A stretch of 64,000 nucleotides of DNA from Tetrahymena thermophila SB210. Its lineage: Eukaryota > Ciliophora > Oligohymenophorea > Hymenostomatida > Tetrahymenidae. The position numbers and the translations under genes were made by a program. Positions 51,456 to 63,978 of the stretch are shown here, piece after piece. The notes beneath the pieces are model-generated. The model was not told the origin of the DNA and did no database searches. It was given only the letters and a program-made list of their open reading frames with translations. The DNA is taken from contig NW_002476432.1 in assembly GCF_000189635.1 (NCBI RefSeq), forward strand, positions 768,116-832,115, written 5' to 3'. The first letter of the stretch is position 1. Each line of letters begins with the position of its first letter.

Positions 51456-53930
51456 TTTTATGCAATGGGCTTGCATTTAACCAATAATTTAAGTTTATTT
51501 TAAGGTATAATTAGTTTCATATTAATAATTTATCTCCACAGTTTCAAGAAACTTTTTCATTGATTATGAAATTAGAAAATTAATAATTTAGTAAAAAAAG
51601 TGATTGTAAATCTCAAATTGCTTTTTTATTAAATTGTATCCTAAAATTAACTTCTGTTAGAAGAGGTCTTTGAAATAAATTAATGACTAATCTTTTTTAT
51701 ATATTTATCTAAAGTTAAAAATTGATGTATTAACTAAAGAGTACTCCAACAGCATTTAAAATAGAAGATATTAATTGGTTAAAGTAATTTTATAAATAAT
51801 AAAACTACTTCTTTTATAAGTTTTAGTGTTATTTATTTACACATGAATTTATATATGAATTTTTATTCTTTTGTTAAAAGCAAATATTATTCATAAATGT
51901 AAATTAATTCATTAATAATAACAAACTTAAAAAGACATCCATAAAATATTGTATAATAATATTAATAATCTGAATTATAAGGAATATATCATTATTTGAT
52001 AACAAACAGATGTACTATATTTTATTAGTTATTAAATATAATGGTAGTTGATACTCTTAATAAATATTCGAAGATATTAGAACAATTGAGAGTATTAAAG
52101 TTATTTAAAATGTAAGAAAAATAAAATAAAGCAATATATCTTATTTACTTTGGGAATTTCATATAATTCTCTTCATTTATTATTATATTCTTGCTATTAA
52201 TTTTAATTTCAAAGAATTCAATTCAAATTGAAAAAAATGAATCAATAACAAAGCAAAAATAAAAAAAAAATAATTAAGTTGTTTATTTAGATTACAAAAT
52301 GATAAATTAATAATAGTAGATAGACAATATATTTTTGGATTATTTCTTCCAACCTTAGTTAGAACTTTGAAAATTACTAATTTTAAAAACTATCTATAAT
52401 TATTCTATCATGCTTATATTTAATTTATGAATATATTTTGATAATAAATTTTTAATCGCTTAATGAATACTCTACGTTGTAAAAAAGAATTTAATCGTTA
52501 ATCTCTATAATATATTTTGTTAAAGTAAGTTTATATATAACAATTGATTGAGCTATTATTTATGAAAATTAATCTAAAATAATTTGATTTATAATTAGAA
52601 TAAATGCTTAGAATTAAAAAACTTTCATACACAAACAACATAAAAATAAATTGTGACAAAACCATAACTCAATTCATTTTAATTAAATTATTCAAATATT
52701 AGTGTGATGTTAAAATCATCAGAATAACAATGCAACTAAAACTAAGAGGGAAGAGAATATAAGCACACTATCAAAACAGGCCATAATTTTATTGTAAAAA
52801 CCCTTAACAATTTCATTACTAATATTGCTGCAATTTATTCAATTTGAATTTTTAATTAGAAATAATCAGATCATATTTATATTAATATTAAAAAATATAA
52901 AAGTTTAACTTAACATTTAGCTTAGTTTACATAAATAAATTATTACTACTTAATTTACCTAAATATGATGTTACTATATTTTAAATATATGTAAATAGAC
53001 AAATCTTTTTAAACTGTAACTCTATTTTATTATCATTAAAGCTATAAATTTTCAAGTAGAATGATACGATATTTAATGTATATTTTATAATCTTGAGGTA
53101 ATAAGAATAATATTTTTATAAAAATATCAATGGATTTTTCAAAATTCTAAAATCTCTAATATTCTAAAATTCTAGAATCACTGATTGATTATCTTACAGT
53201 TGTTATCTAATAATAAATTAAAGTTTAATTTTATACTTCTGCTTTAAAAATTAATGGTTACAAAATTTATTAAGGAAATAATGCGTAGTTAATATGCCTT
53301 TCTATCAATATGATGGTTAAAAATAAAATTGTCATCCAAAAATATATGAATCCTTTAATATTAGATTCAGATTTCAATTTACTTATTTAAAATTACAAAA
53401 TTAATTAATTGAAGTATTAAAATCCAAATTTAATTAGATTATTGTAAAAATATCTTTTGTAATAAAAACAAAGATTTATTTAATTAATTTAACATGAAAA
53501 AATATTTTTTTTAAAAGTAAAATAAAATGATATTTTCCTCTATTTTAAATATTTATTAGTTCTTTAGGTCATTTTTTAATGTATTTTAATATAAAAAGGT
53601 AAAATAGATATCTATTAAATAATAAAATTTGCTTTTCAAATAATTTATCTGATAAATTTGGATACTATTAGTAACATACATTATTCATAAATTCTCAATA
53701 AAATATCTATTTAATCAAATAGATGTGAAACAATTTTCAAAAAGCATACCTTCTATTTCGAAAATGTTAATTTCAATAATTAATCTGATTGTATTTATTA
53801 TGGGTGGTTTAGAGCTGATTATTTATGAAGTTATTTATTCAATTATTAATAGTAGTTAATCATTTTTATAATTTAACAAAATAAACAGTATTAGATTATG
53901 TTTGATTACTATAAAAAATTTTTTAGAGAT
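51456..53930. repeat. Duplicated unit G, carrying only a gene remnant
   Basis: Downstream and upstream flanks match units F and H, including the conserved downstream block near 52310-52385, but the gene has lost its 5' part. The upstream flank to about 53930 retains the second-subfamily repeat. Confidence 0.6.
52719..52836 (-). pseudogene. Cysteine-rich gene remnant, copy G (3' end only)
   Basis: Only the last 39 codons survive: from NCSNIS through the final cysteine to the hydrophobic tail and TGA, still open. The signal peptide, the first six cysteines and the upstream block are gone. The sequence jumps directly to flank that in copy F lies about 220 bases upstream of the ATG, implying a single deletion of roughly 450 bases with a CAATTT repeat at the junction. 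It has no start codon of its own kind and is almost certainly not expressed as a protein. Confidence 0.85.
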
Positions 53931-55119
53931 AACCTTAAATTAAGTTTCAATAGAGATTTAATTAATGTACAAGGGAATTGAAAAAATGCTGTACAAATTA
54001 ACTTTATGTTTTATTTGACTTATTCAAAAATATAAACTCTTCACTCAAATAAAATATTTATTTTATTCTTTATTATGGTATTTTTTATTTATTTTATATT
54101 GAAAATCTAACATAATAAATTTATTTTATGATTTTTAGGTTATTAAAAGATAATGTTTCTATTGTTTATTAATAATTATTAAAGAATAATATAAGTATTT
54201 ATTTAAAACACAAAAACCATTTTCAAGTGTTTATTGCTTTTAACTAGAATAATTTAAATTTAACAAATAAATTATTTTAGAATTTTTTATTTGCACTTAA
54301 ATATTTATTGAATATTAATAGAATAAAATTTTTGATTTTGAGCGAAAATTAAGTAAGTAGATTGGAGTCTACCTCATTATAGCTCTCTGGCAGAATTAAT
54401 TTTATCTTTTCTATCATCATATATGAAGCGAAAGTAGAATTTATTTTTAATAGTCACTTTATAATCATTAAAAATAAGTTATGAAAAGAAAAAACAAGAG
54501 CTAAATAATTATTTAGATATTTAAATTTTTGTTTATTTTTATAAAATCGGCTTTTTTTTACTTTATAATTTCTTCTCATTTCTTCTTTCTTCTGCTGTAC
54601 TTTTTTAAATTTTCCTAAAGTAAATCAAAAGTACATTAACTTTAAAAATACAGTGAAGTAGAATAAATAAATATTGTTTTAAAAATATCATTTTTTAAAT
54701 TTATTTTTTGTAAAAACTTCATCATAAACACTAAATAAATATCTGCTTTTTAGTAGGTTAGTAAAATCTAAGTATCTTAATCATCTGATACAAATAAATT
54801 TTAATTTTGAGAGCTTCTAAGGTTTAGTTTTTAGTTATTATTTATTGGTTTGGTTTGTTTTATAGCTTTCTCTTATAATAAAAATAAAAACTAATCACTC
54901 TTTTACTGTTTTTTTTATGATATTTTGTTTTATCTTCTCTTTCTTAGATAATTATCTATGTTTATTTATATATTTATAATTTTTATTCAGAAATTTCTGA
55001 ATCATATTTTAATTTAAGCATTATAAAAAAATGATACTGACTAATTAAATTTTTTTTTTTCTTTCCTTTAATTAAAGTATGAAATTAGAGATATAATTAT
55101 TAATTGATTTTATATATAT
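53931..55119. other. Spacer, no gene seen
   Basis: AT-rich, with poly-T runs around 54550-54610 and 55050. It appears not to be shared with neighbouring units. No supported gene. Confidence 0.45.
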
Positions 55120-55660
55120 TTTATGATTTTTGAAAATAAATGAGTGCTTTTTTTGCTATTGATATCCAAGTCACTAGACTTTTTTGGTATTCAGCTATAT
55201 TAAATTTAAAAGCTTTTAGCTATTTTTTTAATAACAATTTAATTTTAAATCTAGTATTTCAAAGAAGAATTAAAAATATTTTTTTTTGTAATAGGTCAAA
55301 AGCTTTAAGATATTATCCTAAATACTTTAAATAAAGAAAAATATGGTTTCTTCAAATATTTGCTATAATTTGCTTTAGTTATTTTAGAGATTACATATCT
55401 ATAATTAAAAAAATATTTTAGTTTGAGGTTTATAGCAGCTTTACAATTTCTTTAGGGTAAGTAAAAAGTTTATTTACTAAATTAAGTATTATTTAATAAA
55501 CTAGATAAAATAAATTAAAAATTTTCATTGAAAAACTGGGATCCAAAAATAATAACAACAACTTAAAAAACTAACTACTTTAGTTAGTTACTCTTTAATT
55601 TTATTTAAAATTCTAATCAAACTTTATCTGGATCATTAAAAGAAAAAATTAAATGTATAC
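55120..55660 (+). pseudogene. Decayed pseudo-histidine-kinase fragment
   Basis: From the acceptor-like AATAGGTCAAAAG at about 55292 onward it matches the first 370 bases of kinase exon 3, through the N-box region. The 170 bases before that match 58050-58220 and not the intact genes. It carries indels and cannot encode the domain. The shared unusual left part shows that this fragment and the one at 58050 descend from one truncated ancestor. Confidence 0.7.
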
Positions 55661-56812
55661 ATACCTCTTACTCAAGAAATAATTATCCAAGAATAGATTT
55701 ACTAAAAAGTATTTCAATAGCTATTTAAAATAGTAATTATTAATTCACTAAAGTAATAAATTTTACAAGTAATAAAAGTAAGTAAGTATGTCTTTAAAAA
55801 CTAACTATTATTGGTATTTATTTACATATAAATTTATATGTGAACTTTATTCCTTTGTTAAAAGCAAATATTATTCATATAAGGCAAATAATTTAATTAA
55901 TTACTAATAAAAATATTTTAAAAATCATGCATAATATAATGAATGATAATATTAATAATCTGAATTATAAGTAATAATTTATTATTTGATAACAAACAGA
56001 TAGATGTACTATATTTTATTTGTTATTATTTACTAAGGTAGTTGATAATCATTCATAAATAAACATTTTATGATGTAAAAATGATAGAGAGTATTAAAGT
56101 TATTTAAATTGTAAGAAAAATAAAAAAAGCAATATTTCTTGTTTACTCAAGGAGTTTAAATTATTTCCTTCTTTTATGAAAATATTGTTGCTGTTCATTT
56201 AGTTTCGAAGAAATCAAATCAAATTGAAAAAAATGAATCAATTAATTACAAAGAGAAAATATTATAAAAATACTTAGATTGTTTATTTAGATTACAAAAA
56301 GATAAATTAATAATGGAAGACTAAATATTTTTGTATTTTTTGTTTTAAATTTATATGTAATTAAAAAAAGAAATATATTACTTGAAATTCTTACAGTTTA
56401 AAGTAATAAAAATATGCTTCCAATCTTAATTAGAACTTTGAAAGTTACTAATTTTAAAAATGATAGATAATTAATTATTCTATCATGAGTGTTTATAATT
56501 TATGAAGATATTTTGATTATAAATTATTTACATATTAATGAATACTCTACATTGTAAAAAAGAATTTAATCCTCTATCTCTATGATATATATATTTATTA
56601 TGTTTGATTAAGTAAGTTCATGCATAACATGATTGGGCTATTTAATATTTATGAAAATTAATCTAAAATAATTTGATTTATATTCAGAATAAATGCTTAG
56701 AATTAAAAAACAAACAGTCTCACACAAACAACATAAAATTGTGACAAAACCATAAATAACTCATTCATTTTAATTAATTCATTTATTCAAATATTTAGTG
56801 ATGTTAAAATTA

Positions 56813-57151
56813 TCAGAATAACAATGCGACTAAAACAAAGAGGGCTGAGAATATAAGCACACTATCAAAACAGGCAACCATTTTGTTGTAAAGAGCCTTC
56901 ACAGTATCATTACTAATATTGCTGCAATTTACCTATGAGCAAATTTTAATAACAGAGTTTGAGCTCATATCTTTGCTACAGTCTTACACACATTTAATGA
57001 AAGTATCTAATGCAGTTTTGCAAGCATTATCAGAACTTTAACAAACTGTTCCATTATTTATCTAATTCATAATGTCTTCTGAACACTATGAAGCTCTTAC
57101 TGTGAATAAAGTAATAGAAATAAGAATTAGAATTGAAGCAATTTTTCTCAT
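56813..57151 (-). CDS. Small cysteine-rich secreted or GPI-anchored protein, copy H
   Basis: Intact, 112 residues, TGA stop. The signal peptide ends VRA, with an arginine just before the presumed cleavage site. The eight cysteines have standard spacing. Between cysteines 5 and 6 it reads SKDMSSNSVIKI, unlike the GQNN-type loops of E and F, while the signal peptide and the region from NCSNISNDTV to the end are almost identical to E. Divergence is thus concentrated in the exposed middle of the mature protein. The tail is LIFSALFVLVALLF. The upstream block is present. Confidence 0.9.
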
Positions 57152-57188
57152 CTTGTTTTTTTTAAGTAATTTATTTAATTTATATTTT

Positions 57189-57234
57189 AATATTTTAATT
57201 ATAATATTTAAGCAAAATGCATTCTAAATTTATA
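57189..57234 (-). promoter_or_regulatory. Conserved upstream block, second subfamily (copy H)
   Basis: Plus-strand AATATTTTAATTATAA and AAAATGCATTCTAAATTTAT, about 38 bases before the ATG. Confidence 0.5.
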
Positions 57235-58049
57235 ACTGAGAGATAGATAGTTCATGATTTTTATTTTTATATTAAATATTTTAAATTAGTTTGCTTTCTA
57301 TATCAAATTTAAGAATTAAATTACAATAGTCTATTAAATATACAAAAGAGTGTAACAATCATATATGGTAAAATAAGAAGTCTAGCCCATAGGGGTATTT
57401 TTGACACTCATTTTTCAAAATTTTAAAACAAACATTTTATTTTATTTGTAATAAATATCAAATTATCTTGCAGTTTTTACCTTTGTTACAGTTGTTATCT
57501 AATAATCAAATTAATATTTAATTTCTATATTAGAGTTTAAAAAATTAATGGTTACAAATTTAATAAGGAAATAATTTGATTATCATCCACAAATTTATGA
57601 ATTCTTTAGTAATGGATTGAAATTTACATTTACCAATTTAAATCTAGAAAATTAATAAATTAATTAATTTGTTATAGTAATAAAATTCAAGTTAAAATGA
57701 TTGCAAATATATATTTCGAAATAAAAAACAAAGACTTTATTAATCAATCATGAAAAAATATTATTTTTGAAAGTTTATATTTTCCTCCATTTTAAATATT
57801 TTTTTAGTTTATAGGTCATTTTTTTTTTAAATAAAAAGATGAAAATATTTATTAAATAAACAAATTTGCTTTTCATGTTATTTTTCTGGATACTATTAAA
57901 GATATAGATTATTCATAAATTTGAAATAAAATATCTAATTAATCAAGTAAGGAAATAGAAGTCAAAACATTTTTGAAAAGTCTATCTTCTATTTCAATAA
58001 TATTTATCCCAATAGTTAATTACCCGGTTTTCTAGTAATTAGTTATATT

Positions 58050-59290
58050 TTTTATGATTTTTGAAAATGGGTGCTTTTTTCCCTAGCGATATCCAAGCCA
58101 CTAGATTTTTTTTGTATTAAGCTTTATTAAACTTAAAAACTTACAGCTCTTTTTTTAAGAATAATATATTTTAAATATACTGGTTCAATGAAATATTAAA
58201 ATTATTTTATATTGTAAAAGGTCAAAAGTGTTAAGATATTAGCCTAAATAGTTAAAATAAAAATATTGTTTCTTCAAATATTTCCTTTTATTTACTTTAT
58301 TATTTTAGAGATTATATATACATCCATAATTAAAAACAAATTTTAATTTCAGATATAAAGCAGCTCAATAAATTTCTTTAGGGTAAGTAAAAAGCTTTCT
58401 AAATTATGTTCTATTAAATAAACTAGATAAAATAAATTAAAAATTTTCATCTATAAACTGTGAAATAAAAACAACTATAACAACTTAAAAAAATCTAACT
58501 ACTAGAGTTATTCTTTAACTTTATTTAAAATTCTAATCAAGCCTCATCTGCCTTATTAAAAGAAAAAAGCAGATAGATATCAGTAAAATGTTCTTGTTTA
58601 AAAATAATACATGAAATTTTTAGAATTAGATGATTTTAGAAGAATAAAATTCTTTTAAAATAATATTTTATAAGAAAGATCGAAGAGAATTAGATCCTAC
58701 AAGATTAATAGAGCTTATTAGTTTCTAAAATTAATTTTATCTATAATATTAACTAAATATGCAATGGACATATATTAGAAAAATTAGATCGGATTATTTA
58801 AACTGTGCTTTTATTAAAGAAAAAATCAACTGTCTGATATAATTAAGGTTGTTATCACATATAAAAATAATAAAATAATAATGAATTTACATCAATATTA
58901 GCCATATTAAATATTTTCAAATAAAAATATTAATAAACTTCAAAGTAAACAGTGTTAAATTTATTAATTAGGATTGTAAACAAATTATCAAACTATACTA
59001 AAGAAAACTTGATCCCTTTTAGAATTTTATATAATATCGTGAGAATTAAAACCTCTATTTTTTATTATTTAAATAATTATATTTTTCATATAATAAGGGA
59101 TTTGAGATTCATTTTTACATCTTAAATACTTAAATCTACTGAATAATAATTACATCAAAGATTAGAATTTTTTACAAATGTAAAATTCTAAGAACAAATA
59201 AATTAATTCATCTCTTTAAAATTATTATCATTTAGAAAATAAATATGAATTATTATTAACAGATAAATTAATGAAACATAATTTATAAAG
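58050..59290 (+). pseudogene. Decayed pseudo-histidine-kinase copy, most of exon 3
   Basis: After a left part shared with 55120, the sequence from about 58227 follows kinase exon 3 nearly to its end. It includes regions matching the N-box, the VLDDLEES linker, the LDHILAIL region and the NKGFEIHF strand. Several insertions and deletions break the frame, and in-frame TGAs appear. Exons 1 and 2 are missing. It is older than the two intact copies. This is the most complete kinase relic in the second-subfamily array. Confidence 0.75.
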
Positions 59291-59749
59291 AATTTAAATA
59301 TTCATATTAATAGTCTTAAAATTTATTGTAAAAAGCAAAATTTATGATATTTTATACTATATATGCCCTTTGATTATAAATAAGTGATTATTATAATAAT
59401 ATATAATACAAAAATTTTAACTTTAAAATTTGATTATTAATTGAATAAATAATTAAGATAAAATTTTGATATTTGCATATTAATGAATACTTTGCTTTAT
59501 AAAAAAAGAATTTAATCCTCTATTACTATAATATATATATTATGTTTTAGTAAGCTTATGTATGAATAACAATTTATTGAGCTAATATTTATGAAAATTG
59601 ATCTAAAATAATTTGATTTATAATCAGAATGAATACTTAATAGTATTAAAAAACAGTCTCACACAGACAACATAAAAATTGTTAAAAAACCATAACTCAA
59701 CTCATTTTAACGAATTCATTCAAATATTTAGTGATGCTAACTAATATTA

Positions 59750-60088
59750 TCAGAATAACAAGGCAAATAAAACAAAGAGAGCTGAGAATATAAGCACACT
59801 ATCAAAACAGGCTAGCATTTTATTGTAAAGACCCTTAACTGTATCATTAGTAATATTACTACAATTGCTCTTTACACAACTATCAAAAGCAGAGTCATTG
59901 CTAGTAGTTTAGTAACAGTTAGTAAAACATGTAAGGAAAGTATTTAATGCAGTCTAGCATGCAGTATCACTATTTTAACAAACTGTTCCGTTTTTTATAG
60001 AACTTGTAATGTCATCTACACACTTTGTGGCACTTACTGTGGACAAAGCAATAGAAATAAGAATTAGAACTGTAGCAATTTTTCTCAT
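59750..60088 (-). CDS. Small cysteine-rich secreted or GPI-anchored protein, copy I
   Basis: Intact, 112 residues, TGA stop. The signal peptide ends VSA and is followed by TKC. The eight cysteines have the family spacing; the loop between cysteines 5 and 6 is YQTTSNDSAFDS. The motif is NCSNITN. The tail LIFSALFVLFALLF is hydrophobic. The closest relative appears to be copy F (shared VDD and SIKNG/QIKNG segments). The upstream block is present. Confidence 0.9.
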
Positions 60089-60132
60089 CTTGTTTTTTTT
60101 TTAAGTAATTTAATTTATATTTATTTTATTTT

Positions 60133-60178
60133 TATATTTTGATAATAAAATTTCAGCCAAATGCACTCTACATTTAAA
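60133..60178 (-). promoter_or_regulatory. Conserved upstream block, second subfamily (copy I)
   Basis: Plus-strand ATATTTTGATAATAAAATTT followed by CAAATGCACTCTACATTTAA, about 45 bases before the ATG. Confidence 0.5.
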
Positions 60179-62817
60179 ATCAAGAAATAATGAATGTTTG
60201 CTTTTATAGTTAGGATTGCTTAATACTTCTAATTTATGAATTAAATTACAAAAATAAATTAAGTATAATAATGTAATAAATACCAAATAAAATAGATAAT
60301 TTTACAATTTGAATTTGTAATTAGAAACTATCAGATCAGTTTAAATAATAATATTAAAAAATATAAAAACTTAATTTTGGTTTACACAGTCTTTGGTATT
60401 TAATTAGCCTAAATATTCCTATTTTTTTTTCATTAAAGTTGATAATTGTTATATAAAATAATAAGATATTTAATGTAATGTTTAAAATATTGAGGTAATA
60501 GAATAAAACATTTTTCAGAATATAAATAGATTATAAATTTCCAAAAAACAAAAATTTTATATTCTTTGGAATAAGCATTTAATTATCTTACAGTTGTTAT
60601 CTAATCATTAAATTAAAGTTTAATTTTTATATTGACATTTAAAGAATGAATGGTTACCAAATTTAATATAGCATTTGTATTTAAGAAATCATTTGATGTT
60701 AGTATGTGTGATTAATTTAATAGTTAACAATTAAAATAAATTATTATCCACAAATTTATGAATTCTTTAACAACAGATTGAAATTTCAATTTATGCATTT
60801 AAAATCACAAAATTGATTAATTAATTAATTTTAGTTTTAAAATTCAAGTATAAATTGTATCTTTCAAAATAAAAACAAAGACTATTATTGAACATGATAA
60901 AATATTATTTTTAAAAATTATATCAGTTTACATATTCCTCCATTTTATTTTATTTTTTTCATGTTTAAGGTAATTTTTTATGTGTTTTTATAAAAAAGGT
61001 AAAAAATATATCTATTAAATAATCAAATTTTTGATTTCATGTAATTTATCTGATGAATTTGGATGATACAGTAACAAAGGCTATTTATAAATTCTAAATA
61101 AGATATCTAAATAATCTAGTAAGGAATAAGAAGTGAAACGATTTTTGAAAAATATATCTTCTATTTCAAAAAATACTATTCCCAACAGTTAATCTGATTA
61201 TATTTTTTTATTCATGATTTAGATAGAGCTGATTGTTTACAAAGTTATTCTTCTCAAATAATCAATGGTTTTAGTTATTCATTTTTATAGTTTGACAAAA
61301 TAAAAAAACTTCGATTATAATAAGAAAAGAAAAAAGGATAATTAAAATAGCGATAATGTTATACCAATAGACATAATTATTTCTTAAATCACTTTAAAAC
61401 TATTTTGAAACAAATTGAGATAAAGATAAATTAAATGTTTTATAAAATTTAATGATTTGCTTATTTATAAAAGCAAAATAATCTTTCGCACAAAAGAAAA
61501 TTAATCAAAATAAAAGCATCAAATTTTATAAATAAAATAAAAATTAGACGTTTCTTTTTCTATTCAAAAAGCATATATTTAATATTAAAAAGATAATTAT
61601 TTTTATCTTTTAATAATATCTATTTCTCTAAAAAATAGGTTCAAATAGAACAACCTTCAACTCATTAAATCATAGTTTTATCAGTTAAAGCTTCACTTAA
61701 TTGATATTTTTAAAATACGTTTCAAAAATAATCCATTTTACTTACCATAAATAAAGTTTTTAAATGCAAAAAGATTTGCTACAATTTGAACACTCTTTGT
61801 TTATGAATTTTATGCGGTTACAAAATATCTTTAAATTCGAGTAAATCAAATTCATTTAGAAAAGAATTATCAATCTATTTCCAAAGATTGAAACTTTTGT
61901 CAAAAAAACAAATATATATATCTTTTAATACCAAATTTAACTTCTAAATGTATGCAATTCTTTGATATTTTCAAAACCAAATTTGGATTTTTCTTTGATA
62001 ATTAAAAATCTATAACTGTAAGCTTAATTAATTTTGCAAATTTATGCCTGCTTATTACCTACTTATCTTTTTATTATCCAAAAAAAGTTACAAAAAGATA
62101 TAAAATTAATTTGCAAAATATTTTCAATCAAATTATTTATAAAAAGATCAATATTTAGTTTATTTTTAATAGTAAAACTATTCAATTTTTAGATATTAGC
62201 TCAGATTTGAGTAAAATAATATTATCAGATTGATAATAAAAAAAAATATTATATTTTATTAAAGAAAATATTTTCATTCAAAAGTAAGAGATAGAAAAAT
62301 ACTTAATAAACATTTTTGGTAAGATTTATTTTTGAATTTTGATTATAAGTATATGCTTAAATACAGAAAAAGAACTTAATTGAAAACAATAGAAAAATTT
62401 ATCAATAAAGCTAAAAAAAATTAGATAAAAAAATAAAAGTAAAAATTTATAATTAAAAAATCTTCCAGAAAAATTATATGATAAAAACTAATTAATAATA
62501 CGAATTATAATGAATAAATATTAGTTTATAATAAATGTATTACATTTTAGTTTTTATATGTAAAAAAGTTTAAATAAAATAACAAAATAAAAAATCTTCA
62601 GAAAGAAAATTGTAAGATTAAAAACCAATTAAAAATTACGAATTTTATGGAATAAATTATTAGTTGATAATAGATGTATTAAATTTTTGTTTGTTATATG
62701 TAAAGTTTATTTATTTAAAATCATAAATACATATTTGGTGTTATTAAAATAATTGAGAGTATTAAAGTAATTTAAAATTTAAGAAAAATAAAACAATATT
62801 TCTTACTTCTTATGAGA

Positions 62818-62917
62818 NNNNNNNNNNNNNNNNNNNNNNNNNNNNNNNNNNNNNNNNNNNNNNNNNNNNNNNNNNNNNNNNNNNNNNNNNNNNNNNNNNN
62901 NNNNNNNNNNNNNNNNN
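62818..62917. other. Assembly gap of 100 N
   Basis: Exactly 100 N bases, a conventional scaffold-gap filler, so the true size is unknown. It lies between units I and J, where repeats make assembly hard; one or more further gene copies could be hidden here. Confidence 0.98.
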
Positions 62918-63573
62918 TCTTTTTGACTTTTATCTACAACAAACAGTTTTTAATTTCTAAGAAATAATATAAAATCGAATGAAATTTATCTAACAAAGTG
63001 AAAATATTGCAAAAAACTTTAAAATGTTTATTTCAATTACAAAAAGAAAAATTAATAATGATAGACTAAATATTTTTGGATTATTTGTGTTAAATGTATA
63101 TGCAATTTTAAAAATAAATATATTACTTGCAAATAATTGCAGTTTATAGTAATAAAAGCATGCTTCAAATCTTAATTAGAACTATGAAAGTTACTAATTT
63201 TAAAAATGATAGATAGCTATTTTATTATGCATTTTTATAATTTATAAACATATTTTTATTATAAATTGTTTGCATATTAATTAATGCTTTACTTTAAAAA
63301 AGAATTTAATCCTCTATCTCTATAATATATTATGTATGATTCAGTTCATGTACAACAATTAAGCTAGTATGTTTGAAGTTAATCTAAAAAAATTTGATTT
63401 ATCATCAAAATAAATGTTTAGAATTAAATAATAGTCTCATACAAAGTATAAAAAAATTGATACAAAATTTTAACTCAATTCAATTTAATTAATTCAAATA
63501 TTAAATTAAAAAAATTTTGTATTTCTAATTTGATGATGTTAAAATCATATGAATAACAATGTGACTAACTAAA

Positions 63574-63891
63574 TCAAAAGAGGCTGGGTAAGTCACTTTC
63601 ATAACAGGTAAGTATTTTGCTATAAAGATTCTTAACAGTATCATTTCTTATATTGCTGCAATATTTCTAAACACAAACTGCAGTAGCAGGTTGTTATTCA
63701 CGATGAGAACTTCTGTCACAGTTTATTCCACATATAAGGAAAGTACTTAAAGCATATAAGCAATCAGAATCATTTTTTTAACAAATTCCTCCTTAATATA
63801 TCAAATTAGTAAGGTCTTCTGAACACTATGAGGCATTTACTGTGAACATAGCAATAGAAATCAGAATTAGAACTGAAGCAATTTTTCTCAT
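63574..63891 (-). CDS. Cysteine-rich protein copy J, hydrophobic tail lost
   Basis: Open frame of 105 residues with a normal signal peptide and all eight cysteines. The loop between cysteines 5 and 6 is two residues longer and basic (DRSSHREQQPATAV). NCSNIS has become YCSNIR, losing both sequons. After the last cysteine the frame reads YESDLPSLF and stops: a deletion shifts the tail out of frame, so the hydrophobic anchor is gone. Bases homologous to the old tail remain just beyond the stop, from 63573 down to about 63545. It is either a recently broken gene or a freely secreted variant. The upstream block is intact. Confidence 0.7.
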
Positions 63892-63928
63892 CTCGTTTTT
63901 TTTTTATTATTTAATTTATTTTTTTTAA

Positions 63929-63978
63929 ATTATTATTTGATTATAAAATTTCAGCAGAGTACGCTCTAAATTTATAAT
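63929..63978 (-). promoter_or_regulatory. Conserved upstream block, second subfamily (copy J)
   Basis: Plus-strand ATTTGATTATAAAATTTCAG then ACGCTCTAAATTTATAA, about 40 bases before the ATG. Confidence 0.5.

Larger units (their letters stand above)
55661..58049. repeat. Duplicated unit H
   Basis: It contains the conserved downstream block near 56310-56465, copy H and an upstream flank with the recurring TTACAGTTGTTATCTAATAA segment near 57490. It ends where the kinase fragment at 58050 begins. Nothing else was recognised. Confidence 0.65.
59291..62460. repeat. Duplicated unit I
   Basis: The left end (59291-59480) matches 41620-41830 of unit E. The upstream flank (60089-62460) matches unit F along most of its length but lacks about 300 bases present there at 50128-50435. 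The conserved downstream block seen in other units is absent here. No gene other than copy I was seen. Confidence 0.65.

Noticed and set aside
55140-55334. Plus-strand 64-codon gene
   Set aside because: It overlaps a decayed kinase fragment and has no conserved counterpart as a protein; the matching stretch at 58050 does not keep the frame.
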